From Marinobacter manganoxydans MnI7-9 (lineage in GTDB: Bacteria > Pseudomonadota > Gammaproteobacteria > Pseudomonadales > Oleiphilaceae), in contig NZ_AGTR01000026.1 of assembly GCF_000235625.1 (NCBI RefSeq), positions 113,086 to 177,085 of the forward strand: DNA of 64,000 bases, read 5' to 3'. Positions 1 to 8,246 of the stretch are shown one piece after another; positions within the stretch are counted from its first letter, which is position 1, and each line of letters begins with the position of its first letter. The notes beneath the pieces were generated by a model. The model was given only the letters and a program-made list of their open reading frames with translations. It did not search any database and was not told the origin of the DNA. The translations under genes and the position numbers were made by a program.

Positions 1-224
1 ACCCGCAAATGCCAACCAACTACCTGGAAACCATCAAGATGATGACCAGTGTGGGCCTGGGCTGGAGTGTGCTGCCCCTGCGCATGATTGACGACAGCCT
101 TAGGGTACTGGATGTGGGCAAGCCAGTTTCTCGTGTCCTCGGGGGGATCGGGTTATCCGGGCGGCAGCTCAGCAACGCGGCCAAAGCGTTACTCACCATC
201 GTGCAGGAAGAGGAAAGCGCCTGA
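1..224 (+). CDS. LysR-family regulator, C-terminal fragment (5' end outside window)
   Basis: The open frame enters from the left edge (codons from base 3) and stops at TGA 222-224. The visible 70-odd residues look like the last part of a LysR-type effector-binding domain: a stretch around NYLETIKMMTSVGLGWSVLP matches the usual pattern in which a C-terminal helix is followed by a strand containing G-x-G-x-x-x-LP. The N-terminal winged helix is not in the window, so effector and targets cannot be inferred. It runs convergently towards the MFS gene, with only three bases between the stops. Confidence 0.7.
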   Translation, partial: PQMPTNYLETIKMMTSVGLGWSVLPLRMIDDSLRVLDVGKPVSRVLGGIGLSGRQLSNAAKALLTIVQEEESA

Positions 225-227
225 GGT

Positions 228-1391
228 TTAACCCTCGCCATGGGCTGGCGGCGGCCGAAGGCCTCGCCAGGTGATCACGATTGCGACGGCCATGGCGGCC
301 GCACCACCCCAGAAAGCCGCCGAGGTACTGAACCCATCCACCAGGAACCCCGACAACCAGGCCCCAAGCGCACCGCCAGCACCGAAGGTGAGGCCGCTGT
401 AGAGGGCCTGCCCCTGCCCGTGATGGTGCTTGCCAAAAAAGCCCTGGATGTACTGGACAGAGATTGCATGCAGCGCACCGTAAGATGCTGCATGCAGCAG
501 CTGGGCGAACAGCAGGACGAGGACAACATCCGTCAGCTCCGCGATCAGTACCCATCGAATCATGGTGAGCGTAAGCGCGCCGATCGCAATCTGGCGAACC
601 GTGAAATTGCGCGTTAACCGGTGCATCACCAGAAACAGTGCGATCTCCGCAAAAACACCCAGCGACCACAGCAAACCAATCGACAGCTTGCCGTACCCGT
701 GCTGCTCCAGATGGATACTGAAGAACGTGTAATAAGCTCCGTGCGAAACCTGCAGCAGGAAATTCATCAGAAAAAACGTCACCACTGCCGGGTGCGTGAC
801 GATGGCCTTTAAACTGCCTTTCGGAGCCGGCGCCTTTCGCTCACCCCGCTCCGCAGGCACCAGAAATGCGGATACGGCAATGCCCGCAAACACCGGAAGC
901 AACAACCACGGGAGATTCTGAATCGGCACCAGTTCCAGCAAACCGCCGACCAGCGCAACCGCTCCGATGAACCCCACCGAACCCCAGAGCCGAACCCGCC
1001 CGTATTTCTCTTTCTGCTCGCCCAGGGTTCGAAGCGTGATCACCTCATACAGCGGCAAGATCGCATTCCAGAAAAACGTGAACGCCAGCATGACCAGCAG
1101 CAGGCCATAGAACCCCGGCTCCATGAACACACCGGCAAAAAACAGCGAACCGGTAATGGCACCGAACCGCACCAAACGCACACGCTGGCCGGTTCTGTCC
1201 CCTAGCCAGCCCCAGACGCTGGGAGCAACGATTTTGGTGAGCTGAATGGTCGCCATGAGCGTGGCGATCTGGAGGTAGGAAAAGCCCTGGCCCTCAAGGT
1301 AGAGGGACCAATACGGCAAGAGCCCGCCAAGGAGGGCGAAGAACCAGAAATAGAGGTTAGAGAGGCGCCAGTAGATAGAAATACCCCGCAA
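228..1391 (-). CDS. MFS transporter, HcaT/phenylpropionate-permease-like
   Basis: A 387-aa inner-membrane protein with about twelve hydrophobic segments. The N-terminal half has the MFS loop 2-3 signature in the form WGWLGDRTGQRVR (about residues 60-72). The aromatic-rich first helix ending LPYWSLYLEG is typical of the MFS_1-like/HcaT group, whose best-known member imports 3-phenylpropionate by proton symport; the substrate here is not predictable. The only in-frame start upstream of the first helix is a TTG at 1391, with no good ribosome binding site and an in-frame stop just upstream. A palindromic element begins 14 bases before it. The gene is monocistronic and convergent with the LysR fragment. 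Confidence 0.8.
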   Translation of the reverse strand: MRGISIYWRLSNLYFWFFALLGGLLPYWSLYLEGQGFSYLQIATLMATIQLTKIVAPSVWGWLGDRTGQRVRLVRFGAITGSLFFAGVFMEPGFYGLLLVMLAFTFFWNAILPLYEVITLRTLGEQKEKYGRVRLWGSVGFIGAVALVGGLLELVPIQNLPWLLLPVFAGIAVSAFLVPAERGERKAPAPKGSLKAIVTHPAVVTFFLMNFLLQVSHGAYYTFFSIHLEQHGYGKLSIGLLWSLGVFAEIALFLVMHRLTRNFTVRQIAIGALTLTMIRWVLIAELTDVVLVLLFAQLLHAASYGALHAISVQYIQGFFGKHHHGQGQALYSGLTFGAGGALGAWLSGFLVDGFSTSAAFWGGAAAMAVAIVITWRGLRPPPAHGEG

Positions 1392-1404
1392 GTCCGGCTG
1401 TTTT

Positions 1405-1503
1405 GGCGGGACTCACTGCCCAAAAATGTGGAGCGCCAAGGATGGCGCGACCAAGCCCTACAGGGAAGTATTCACGGGCGTTTTTTGGGCAGTGAGTGCC
1501 GCC
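1405..1503. repeat. 99-bp imperfect palindrome between aroC and the MFS gene
   Basis: Two 22-base arms, 1405-1426 and 1482-1503, are inverted repeats with a single mismatch (each contains ACTCACTGCCCAAAAA in one orientation). They flank a 55-base centre that holds a second small hairpin, GCGCC-AAGGAT-GGCGC, at 1433-1448. It fills the space between the aroC stop and the MFS start. The size and nested palindromy resemble interspersed repeats (REP/MITE-like). No T-run follows either side, so it is not a classical terminator. No second copy was noticed in the window. Confidence 0.6.
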
Positions 1504-1534
1504 GAAGCAGCTTCACCAAGCCTGACAAACAAAA

Positions 1535-2629
1535 TCAGAGCTGCCCAATCACCGGCGTAGAAACAGAAACATCCGCATTCTGCCCACGATGCCGCAGGTA
1601 ATGGTCCATCAACACAATGGCCATCATCGCCTCCGCAATCGGCGTCGCCCGGATACCGACACATGGATCGTGCCGCCCGGTGGTAATAACTTCACAGGGA
1701 TCGCCGTTCACATCAATACTGCGACCCGACAAGCGCAAACTCGACGTGGGCTTCAATGCGATACTGGCCACGATCGGTTGCCCTGAGGAAATACCTCCAA
1801 GCACACCACCGGCATTATTCGAAAGGAACCCTTCCGGCGTCATCTCGTCACGATGCTCGGTGCCCTTCTGGTCGACGCAGTCAAAACCGGCGCCAATCTC
1901 GACGCCCTTCACCGCATTGATGCTCATCAGTGCATGAGCCAGATCCGCATCCAAGCGGTCAAAGATCGGCTCGCCGAGACCCGGTGGCACGCCTTCGGCA
2001 ACCACGTTGATCCGGGCACCGATGGAATCACCCTCCTTGCGCAGGGCATCCATATAAGCTTCCATTTCGGGAACCTTGTCCGCATCCGGGCAGAAGAACG
2101 GGTTCTGGTGAACCTGATCCCAATCCAGTTTCTCGGCCTTGATGGGCCCCAGTTGCGACAGATAGCCGCGAATCCTGATACCCAGGCGCTGTTCTAGGAA
2201 CTTTCTCGCAACAGCACCCGCAGCAACCCGCATAGCGGTCTCACGGGCAGACGAACGACCACCGCCGCGATAGTCGCGAACACCATACTTGTGCATGTAG
2301 GTGTAATCAGCGTGAGCCGGCCGAAACTGCTCGGAGATCTTTGAGTAATCCTTGGACCGCTGATCGGTGTTTTCAATCAGCAGGCCAATCGGCGTTCCGG
2401 TGGTCTTACCCTCGAAAACGCCTGACAGGATTCTCACCTCGTCGGCCTCACGACGCTGGGTTGTGTGCCGGGATGTGCCTGGCTTTCGGCGATCCAGGTC
2501 CCGCTGCATGTCCGCTTCCGAAAGCTCAAGTCCCGGAGGGCAGCCATCAATAATGCACCCCAGAGCAGGCCCGTGGCTCTCGCCGAATGAGGTAACCGTA
2601 AACAGTTTTCCGAAAGAGTTTCCCGACAT
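1535..2629 (-). CDS. aroC: Chorismate synthase
   Basis: 364 aa, the normal size. It catalyses the last shikimate-pathway step, the FMN-dependent trans-1,4-elimination of phosphate from 5-enolpyruvylshikimate-3-phosphate giving chorismate. All three family signatures are visible: GESHGPALG (about 16-24), GRSSARETA (about 124-132) and [11 protein letters not shown] (about 318-328), with conserved His19 and Arg residues. Cytosolic. It lies 37 bases downstream of prmB on the same strand, an arrangement common in gammaproteobacteria, so the two are probably co-transcribed. The ribosome binding site is weak. Confidence 0.97.
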   Translation of the reverse strand: MSGNSFGKLFTVTSFGESHGPALGCIIDGCPPGLELSEADMQRDLDRRKPGTSRHTTQRREADEVRILSGVFEGKTTGTPIGLLIENTDQRSKDYSKISEQFRPAHADYTYMHKYGVRDYRGGGRSSARETAMRVAAGAVARKFLEQRLGIRIRGYLSQLGPIKAEKLDWDQVHQNPFFCPDADKVPEMEAYMDALRKEGDSIGARINVVAEGVPPGLGEPIFDRLDADLAHALMSINAVKGVEIGAGFDCVDQKGTEHRDEMTPEGFLSNNAGGVLGGISSGQPIVASIALKPTSSLRLSGRSIDVNGDPCEVITTGRHDPCVGIRATPIAEAMMAIVLMDHYLRHRGQNADVSVSTPVIGQL

Positions 2630-2666
2630 AATTCAGTATCTTGTTCAGCTTTTATGAGAATTCAGT

Positions 2667-3569
2667 TTAACTGGAAGCCTGCCACTGACGCAGGTCCGTC
2701 TCGGTGATCAGAAAGACGCCATCGCCCCCATTCTCGAACTCCAGCCAGGTCAGTGGCAGATCCGGATACGCCTCATCCATTGCAACCCAGCTGTTACCGA
2801 CTTCCACGACCAGTAGTCCACGAGGAGTAAGATGTTCGGCCGCTTTGGCAATGATTCTGTGAGCGATGTCGAGCCCGTCTTTACCGGCGGCAAGGCCCAG
2901 CTCAGGTTCGTGGCGGTACTCATCCGGCATGCTGGAGAGATCGTCTGCATCCACATAGGGCGGGTTGCTAACGATCACGTCGTAGCGACCTTCAATATTG
3001 TCAAAGACATCGGATTGTACGGTACGGACCCGCTCGCGGACTCCGTGCAGGTCGATATTGGATTCAGCCACTTCAAGTGCATCCGGAGAAATGTCCGACA
3101 GATCGACTTCCGCCTCGCCGAAAACAGATGCCGCACCAATGCCAATACACCCGCTCCCGGTGCAAAGATCAAGGATGCGTTCCACCGGCTTGTCTCCGAG
3201 CCACGGCTGAAAGCCATTCTCGATCAATTCACCAATGGGGGAGCGCGGTACCAACACCCGTTCGTCAACATGAAAGGGCATGCCCATAAACCAGGCTTCA
3301 CCGAGCAGATACGCCAGAGGTACGCGCTCATCCACGCGCCGGGCGATTCTTTCCAGTACCAGCTCCCGCTCTTCCCGCGTTAGACGGGCATCCAGGAACA
3401 GAGTGTTGTTTTCAAGGGGAAGGTGCAGGCTACGCATAACCAGCTGAACAGCTTCATCCCAGACATTGTCCGTGCCATGCCCGAAAAACAGCGGCGAAGC
3501 AGCAAACCGGGAGGAGGCGTAGCGGAGGTAATCCCGAACGCTGTGAAGGTCGTCAATAGGGCTGGTCAC
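2667..3569 (-). CDS. prmB: Ribosomal protein L3 N5-glutamine methyltransferase
   Basis: 300 aa. A SAM-dependent methyltransferase of the HemK/PrmC family that methylates a glutamine of ribosomal protein L3. Motif I is [10 protein letters not shown] (about 132-141) and the catalytic NPPY is at about 202-205 ([10 protein letters not shown]). The N-terminal helical domain (LRYASSRF...LVLERIARR) is of the PrmB type rather than the release-factor enzyme PrmC, and aroC lies immediately downstream as in many gammaproteobacteria. The start is a GTG preceded by AGGA nine bases upstream. Confidence 0.92.
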   Translation of the reverse strand: MTSPIDDLHSVRDYLRYASSRFAASPLFFGHGTDNVWDEAVQLVMRSLHLPLENNTLFLDARLTREERELVLERIARRVDERVPLAYLLGEAWFMGMPFHVDERVLVPRSPIGELIENGFQPWLGDKPVERILDLCTGSGCIGIGAASVFGEAEVDLSDISPDALEVAESNIDLHGVRERVRTVQSDVFDNIEGRYDVIVSNPPYVDADDLSSMPDEYRHEPELGLAAGKDGLDIAHRIIAKAAEHLTPRGLLVVEVGNSWVAMDEAYPDLPLTWLEFENGGDGVFLITETDLRQWQASS

Positions 3570-3657
3570 TAACGTACATCCTGTGCAAGAGCGTGTTAGC
3601 GCGGGATTATACGCTGTTTACCCGCTCGACTGCAGCCCGCCCCCGCCAACAAATTGT

Positions 3658-4872
3658 TCAGATAGCCAGAGGTCCGGAGCTGTTCCGGCTTTCTTCAAAG
3701 CGATCCAGCGCAGCAGCCATCCGCTCACGGCCCAGCTGAATCAATTCCGGGGCCTTGTGATAATCGTAGCTCCGACAGGCATTCTTCGGGATATTCACCA
3801 GCAAATCCGGCGGGTAGCCCGCGATCTTGTACTGCACAAGCGCACTCTGCATGGTCTCGATGGTGAGGTTCATCACATCGAATTTGCCGATCCCGAGCTT
3901 GTCCCAGTCGATGGTTTCGTGCTCTTCCTGGCTCTTCTTGTAAGCCGGCTTCTTCTCCGTCTGCTTTTGATGCTCTTTCTTGTGCACTGCCCGGCTGATC
4001 TTTTCTTCCGGGCTGTCACCGTTGTCCGGCTTCCGGGCAGTCAGGGATTTCAGGGCATCCCAGTCAAACCAGCGCGAGGCCTTCTCACGGATGGTATCCA
4101 CCCACTCGTCCATATCCGTGTTTTCAGCCTCGCCCGGAGTAAACGCAGCGTCCGGAATCCGTCGACGGCGGTCATCCTCGCCACTGAGATTGACCGCAAC
4201 GATGATGTCAGCGTGGGAGGAAATGGTCGGGATGATTGGCAAAGGATTGAGCAAGGCACCGTCCACGAGGACTCTGCCATTGAGAACGAGAGGTGTGACA
4301 ACACTTGGAATCGCCACCGAAGCGCGGATAGCCTGATCCAGAGGCCCTTCCTGAAACCAGATTTCCTTGTGGGCGAGCAGATCTGTCGCCACGGCCGTAA
4401 AGGCAATGGGCAGGTTTTCGATCCGGGTATCTCCCAGCATTTCCCTTACAACCGAAAAAATCTTCTCGCCTCGAATAGCGCCCACGGAATTGAACGTTAC
4501 ATCCAGGAGCTTGAGGACATCGAACTGGCCCAGACCGGTAACCCAGTCCTTGTAGTCCTGCATCTTGCCGGCTCCGAACATACCGCCGATCAGGGCCCCC
4601 ATGGAACAGCCGGAGATAGCAACGATGTCGTAGCCACGCTCCACCAGAACTTCGATGGCGCCGATGTGGGCATACCCTCTGGCACCACCACTTCCCAGCG
4701 TCAGAGCCACGGTCTTGCGCGGTTTGTTCCGGTCTTTGCCTTTTTCCGGGTTTGCCGGAGCACGGGTAGCGGAGACATCAGAGCTGCTCAGGACCTTCGA
4801 GACGTTGTCCTGCGGATCTTTCTCTGAGGGCTTGTCCTTTGGATCCTGATCGTCATCCTTTGATGTGCCCAT
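3658..4872 (-). CDS. Patatin-like phospholipase, RssA type
   Basis: 404 aa from the second of two nearby ATGs; that one (4872) has GAGG eight bases upstream, while the ATG at 4878 overlaps the previous stop too closely. The first ~50 residues are charged and low-complexity. The patatin core follows with oxyanion loop GSGGARG, nucleophile elbow GCSMG and the partner motif DGALLNP, forming a Ser-Asp catalytic dyad for acyl-ester hydrolysis. A lysine-rich linker precedes a conserved-looking C-terminal block (DVMNLTIETMQSAL). No signal peptide, so cytoplasmic or membrane-peripheral. Last gene of a run with the DUF4892 and hydrolase genes. Confidence 0.88.
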   Translation of the reverse strand: MGTSKDDDQDPKDKPSEKDPQDNVSKVLSSSDVSATRAPANPEKGKDRNKPRKTVALTLGSGGARGYAHIGAIEVLVERGYDIVAISGCSMGALIGGMFGAGKMQDYKDWVTGLGQFDVLKLLDVTFNSVGAIRGEKIFSVVREMLGDTRIENLPIAFTAVATDLLAHKEIWFQEGPLDQAIRASVAIPSVVTPLVLNGRVLVDGALLNPLPIIPTISSHADIIVAVNLSGEDDRRRRIPDAAFTPGEAENTDMDEWVDTIREKASRWFDWDALKSLTARKPDNGDSPEEKISRAVHKKEHQKQTEKKPAYKKSQEEHETIDWDKLGIGKFDVMNLTIETMQSALVQYKIAGYPPDLLVNIPKNACRSYDYHKAPELIQLGRERMAAALDRFEESRNSSGPLAI

Positions 4873-4877
4873 AATCA

Positions 4878-5792
4878 TTACCTCGAGATCACCACCACTT
4901 CTACCCGGTCGCCCTGCCTGTCTGGATCACTGAAGACACCTGCCGGCCCCACAACGATTATCTCCTGTTGAGCCCGGGAGACACCCGTTTTGGACAGGAC
5001 CTCCGACAACGATTCGGTAGCCAGGCGGGCACGCTCCATCGCATCACTGAAGGACTCATCAGTCTCCAATACAGAATAGCCCACCAGTGCAACCACCGTA
5101 CCCTCTTCACGGGCCAGATCATTCACCCGCCTACGATCCGTTGCCTGCCAGTCGAACCGGTAGGTTACACCGCCTTGCCAGGGAACAATAATCGGCCCTT
5201 CAACGCGGTTGGCCATGGTGCCAAAGCCGGGAATGGTCGCGCCGGATTCGACCCGCAGGTGCTCCACCCACACATACTCCCGAAGGTTGCCGCGAGTCAC
5301 CGTGTAAATGAGGGTCAGCCAACGGGCGCCGTCCTCGGCAACGGTGCCCGCCACCAGATAATCCTGGGTTGCATCACGGCCATAGAGAACCGCCTGATTA
5401 AAGATCTGGTTCGCCCATACGTTGCTTCTTCCACAACGGATACTGGAGCACTCGAACAGAATCTGGGCGTTTCTCTCGCGCAATAGAGCGAGGTAGTGGT
5501 CCCGCGCTTCCTCGCGACTTGAGTCTCGGGCAATCCGGTACAGGCGCCCTTCCCCAGTCACGGGCAAGCGGGCCAGCGTTTCGGAGCGAATCTCGTTATT
5601 GACTTCCCGCACGGGGCTGAACAATACCAGGTGTCCCGACGACTGAATCGAGACCGTATCTTCAAGCGTCGACTGTTGGTAGGCCTCGGGCATATCATCA
5701 GGAGCAGACTGCACACCGGAAGACAGTGCCAATAATCCGAGGATCGGAACCAAGAAACGTGTGAACAGTAATTTCAGCAAGCGATTACTCAT
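4878..5792 (-). CDS. DUF4892-type exported protein
   Basis: 304 aa starting at MSNRLLKLLF, whose ATG overlaps the preceding stop (ATGAGTAA); a longer frame upstream is inside the hydrolase gene. The N-terminus is a signal peptide ending near VQSA, so the protein is periplasmic or outer-membrane associated. The central part holds the Cys-rich motif ECSSIRCGRSNVWANQIF, which I associate with the DUF4892 family of pseudomonads and relatives. The last ~80 residues (VVALVGYSVL...RVEVVV) look like an OmpA-style alpha/beta module. Function is unknown. It is sandwiched in an overlapping set with a hydrolase and a patatin, which suggests an envelope lipid role. Confidence 0.72.
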   Translation of the reverse strand: MSNRLLKLLFTRFLVPILGLLALSSGVQSAPDDMPEAYQQSTLEDTVSIQSSGHLVLFSPVREVNNEIRSETLARLPVTGEGRLYRIARDSSREEARDHYLALLRERNAQILFECSSIRCGRSNVWANQIFNQAVLYGRDATQDYLVAGTVAEDGARWLTLIYTVTRGNLREYVWVEHLRVESGATIPGFGTMANRVEGPIIVPWQGGVTYRFDWQATDRRRVNDLAREEGTVVALVGYSVLETDESFSDAMERARLATESLSEVLSKTGVSRAQQEIIVVGPAGVFSDPDRQGDRVEVVVISR

Positions 5793-6735
5793 TTTCCAGG
5801 AATTGTTTGATAGCTGTTGCCGCCGGCCCGGTCTCGCCATCCAGATGGCAATGGTGACCTCCCGGCACGTTTACGATCTGGAGGTTGGCGATAGCGTCAG
5901 CGCGTTTATCCAGATCCTTTCTGTACGAAAGAAGTCCTGCATCGGCTCTGACAAAAAGCACACGGGTTTCGATAGCAGACAGCGAAGCCAGCACCTGCTC
6001 TTCGGTCATCATCAATGGAGACGGGTGCCGTAACCTGGGATCGGTCTGCCAGACGTAGCCCTCTCCCTCGGGTTTCATATTGCGCGGAATGAGTGTCAGC
6101 GCGGCCTCGGGGCTGAGCGGGCTCAGCCCGCCCTCCCGTGCTTTGGCGGCCGTGGCGATATCCGGATAGACAACCTGGCGGCCAGAGCCGGCAATGCGTT
6201 TTTTCACAGCTTTCCGGAGCTGGGGAATGGTTTCCTTAACCGGACGGCTCAGTGCGCCCAGGCTGTCGATCATGACAAGGTTTCGAATTCGCTCCGGAAA
6301 GGCGGCCGCGTAGAGCGCTCCGACAATCCCCCCAAGCGAGTGCCCGACCAGGTTGATCCTGCCATCCGGTGTTTCCTGGAAATAGCGTTCAACCAGCTCG
6401 GCAAGATCCGCCACATAGTCCATCAAGAGGTAACTCTGCCCCTCTGGCCGGTGCCCGGAATGGCCATGCCCGGCGAAGTCCAGCGCGTAGACGGGCCCGA
6501 GTCGCGCCAGCTCCGGTGCGAGCTTCACAAAGGTAAGGCTGTTATCGAGCCAACCATGCAGCATTATGATCGGTGTATTATCTTGGGCATCAGTAGCGGC
6601 AGGCCAGCTAAGGCCGGCCAGGGTGATGTGCCGGAGTTTCCAATCGGACTCGCGGAACGACCGGGCGGGGTTTTCAATGCTCCCGTCCTTCACCTGGTTT
6701 CCGGGGGTGTCCGTGGGAAACGACATGTCGCTCAT
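5785..6735 (-). CDS. Alpha/beta-fold hydrolase
   Basis: 316 aa with a clear alpha/beta-hydrolase core: oxyanion HGW (about 60), the DFAGHGHS strand, the nucleophile elbow GHSLGG (about 136-141) and a C-terminal catalytic His in PGGHHCHLD. The fold supports ester, lipid or C-C bond hydrolysis; the substrate is not visible. No signal peptide, so probably cytosolic. The start ATG has GGAG five bases upstream. It follows pilZ by 13 bases and overlaps the DUF4892 gene by eight, so it belongs to the tgpA-holB-pilZ transcript. Confidence 0.85.
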   Translation of the reverse strand: MSDMSFPTDTPGNQVKDGSIENPARSFRESDWKLRHITLAGLSWPAATDAQDNTPIIMLHGWLDNSLTFVKLAPELARLGPVYALDFAGHGHSGHRPEGQSYLLMDYVADLAELVERYFQETPDGRINLVGHSLGGIVGALYAAAFPERIRNLVMIDSLGALSRPVKETIPQLRKAVKKRIAGSGRQVVYPDIATAAKAREGGLSPLSPEAALTLIPRNMKPEGEGYVWQTDPRLRHPSPLMMTEEQVLASLSAIETRVLFVRADAGLLSYRKDLDKRADAIANLQIVNVPGGHHCHLDGETGPAATAIKQFLENE

Positions 6736-6748
6736 CCAGGCTCCGCCT

Positions 6749-7099
6749 TCACATTGTATGGGTGGGGCGATCGGAGCTCAGCGAGCCTGCCAGGTAGGAT
6801 TCAATCTTGGTTCGGGCGGTCTCATCATCACCGTTGAACTGGACACCGATACCCGCGGCGCGGTTGCCCTGGGCACCTTTCGGCGTTATCCAGATTACCT
6901 TGCCGGCGACCGGAATTTTTTCAGGCTCGTCCATCAGGTTGAGAAGCAGGAAGACTTCGTCGCCCAACTGATATTGTTTCTGGGTCGGGATGAACAGACC
7001 GCCCTGGCGAATATACGGCATGTATGCCGCGTAGAGCACTGCTTTATCCTTGATTGTCAGGGTGAGTATGCCACTGCGCGCACCAAAACCTGGCCCCAT
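6749..7099 (-). CDS. pilZ: Type IV pilus PilZ protein
   Basis: 116 aa from the ATG at 7099, which has AGAAAGG about eight bases upstream; a GTG nine bases further up is too close to that site. The sequence GILTLTIKDK...VLYAAYMP...GGLFIPT...DEVFLLLNLMDEPEKIPVAGKVIWITPKGAQGNRAAGIGVQF is, in segments, nearly the P. aeruginosa PilZ pattern. This PilZ subtype lacks the RxxxR and [D/N]xSxxG residues needed for cyclic-di-GMP binding and instead partners with the PilB/FimX side of type IV pilus assembly. As in Pseudomonas it lies just downstream of holB. Confidence 0.93.
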   Translation of the reverse strand: MGPGFGARSGILTLTIKDKAVLYAAYMPYIRQGGLFIPTQKQYQLGDEVFLLLNLMDEPEKIPVAGKVIWITPKGAQGNRAAGIGVQFNGDDETARTKIESYLAGSLSSDRPTHTM

Positions 7100-7214
7100 A
7101 ACTGACACCTTTCTCTTAGATCGTTTTGAACGGTTATCGGGATCCGAAAATCCCTTTCATTCCGGAATCATAGCAGTTGTTGCCCCCAAAGACGCAATTC
7201 TGCCGGGATATCCA

Positions 7215-8246
7215 CTAGGCAGCAGGGCGTTTCACCGGCATCAGCTTTTGCCAGGCGATCAGAAGACGACTGGCTTCCAGCTCGGGGCTGGCGTTGTAGA
7301 CACCCGCTGCGCGTGATTCCTTTACCATATCGAGCAACTCATGGGCCCGCCAGCCGGGCGTCGTTTTGGCAAGAAATCCGAGCATATCGGCCGCATCGGC
7401 GTCCCGAGCACTGCCCCCGACTATCAAGCGTGCCAGATCAGCCGCCCAGGTTTCGAACAACCAAAGCGTATCTTCCAGGCCCATGGACTTGAACGCCCTG
7501 GCGGCCTCACCGACCGGAATCCTGGACTTCATGAAATCCTTGAAGCGGTCGAGGGCCGTGTCCCGCAAACCGATGAAATCACCTGTTGCGTAGTCCAGTG
7601 CCAATCTGGGTGCATTACCCGCCAGCATCAAAGCTTTGGCCAGAACATCTGCAGAGGGTTGTGTATCTTCGGGAAGATTCTTTACCCGAGTGAGGAGCCA
7701 CTGGTTCGCTTCGCTGTTACCGGGCACCGGAACCGTCAATGTCTGGCACCGGGACCGGATGGTAGGAAGCACCGGGCGACCGCTCTCCTGCAACAGAATC
7801 AAGGTTACGTCGGGCAGCGGCTCTTCAAGTGTTTTCAGCAATGCGTTCGCCGCATTGATGTTCAACTGATCCGCCCGGTCAATAATCGCCACTTTATGGT
7901 GGGCAACCTGCGGAGACGCCACCGCAAACGACGACAGAGCCCTGACCTGATCCACCTTGACCATACGGGACTTTTCCGGCGCATAAATCCGGATATCCGG
8001 GTGGCTGGCGGCGGCCAGAAGTTCACATTGTTTACAGCGGCCACAGGCAATTGGCTGGCCCGCTTCCCGGCCCAATGGCTGATCGCACAGTAGCAGCCCA
8101 CCGACAGCCTCTGCCCAGGACCGCTTACCCACACCACACTCACCAACGAGTATGAGAGCGTGTGGTAGTCGGTCTTCTGCGACCCGGCTCTGAACCGTTT
8201 GCCAGGCACGGCGCAGCCAGGGCATATCTTGGGCAATATCAGTCAC
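7215..8246 (-). CDS. holB: DNA polymerase III delta-prime subunit
   Basis: 343 aa, AAA+ clamp-loader stator of the DnaX complex. Visible are the P-loop region GECGVGKRSW (about 37-46), a Cys cluster CGRCKQC (about 70-76, with an upstream Cys near 55) that forms the zinc module of DnaX-type loaders, and the sensor/SRC region TIRSRCQ. The start is GTG, overlapping the TgpA stop (GTGACTGA), with AGGAAG five bases upstream. tmk, which usually precedes holB, is absent here; a transglutaminase gene occupies that place. Confidence 0.93.
   Translation of the reverse strand: MTDIAQDMPWLRRAWQTVQSRVAEDRLPHALILVGECGVGKRSWAEAVGGLLLCDQPLGREAGQPIACGRCKQCELLAAASHPDIRIYAPEKSRMVKVDQVRALSSFAVASPQVAHHKVAIIDRADQLNINAANALLKTLEEPLPDVTLILLQESGRPVLPTIRSRCQTLTVPVPGNSEANQWLLTRVKNLPEDTQPSADVLAKALMLAGNAPRLALDYATGDFIGLRDTALDRFKDFMKSRIPVGEAARAFKSMGLEDTLWLFETWAADLARLIVGGSARDADAADMLGFLAKTTPGWRAHELLDMVKESRAAGVYNASPELEASRLLIAWQKLMPVKRPAA

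Noticed and set aside
3583-4827. 414-codon plus-strand open frame opposite the patatin gene
   Set aside because: The minus strand carries all patatin motifs; the plus frame matches nothing and lacks a start signal.
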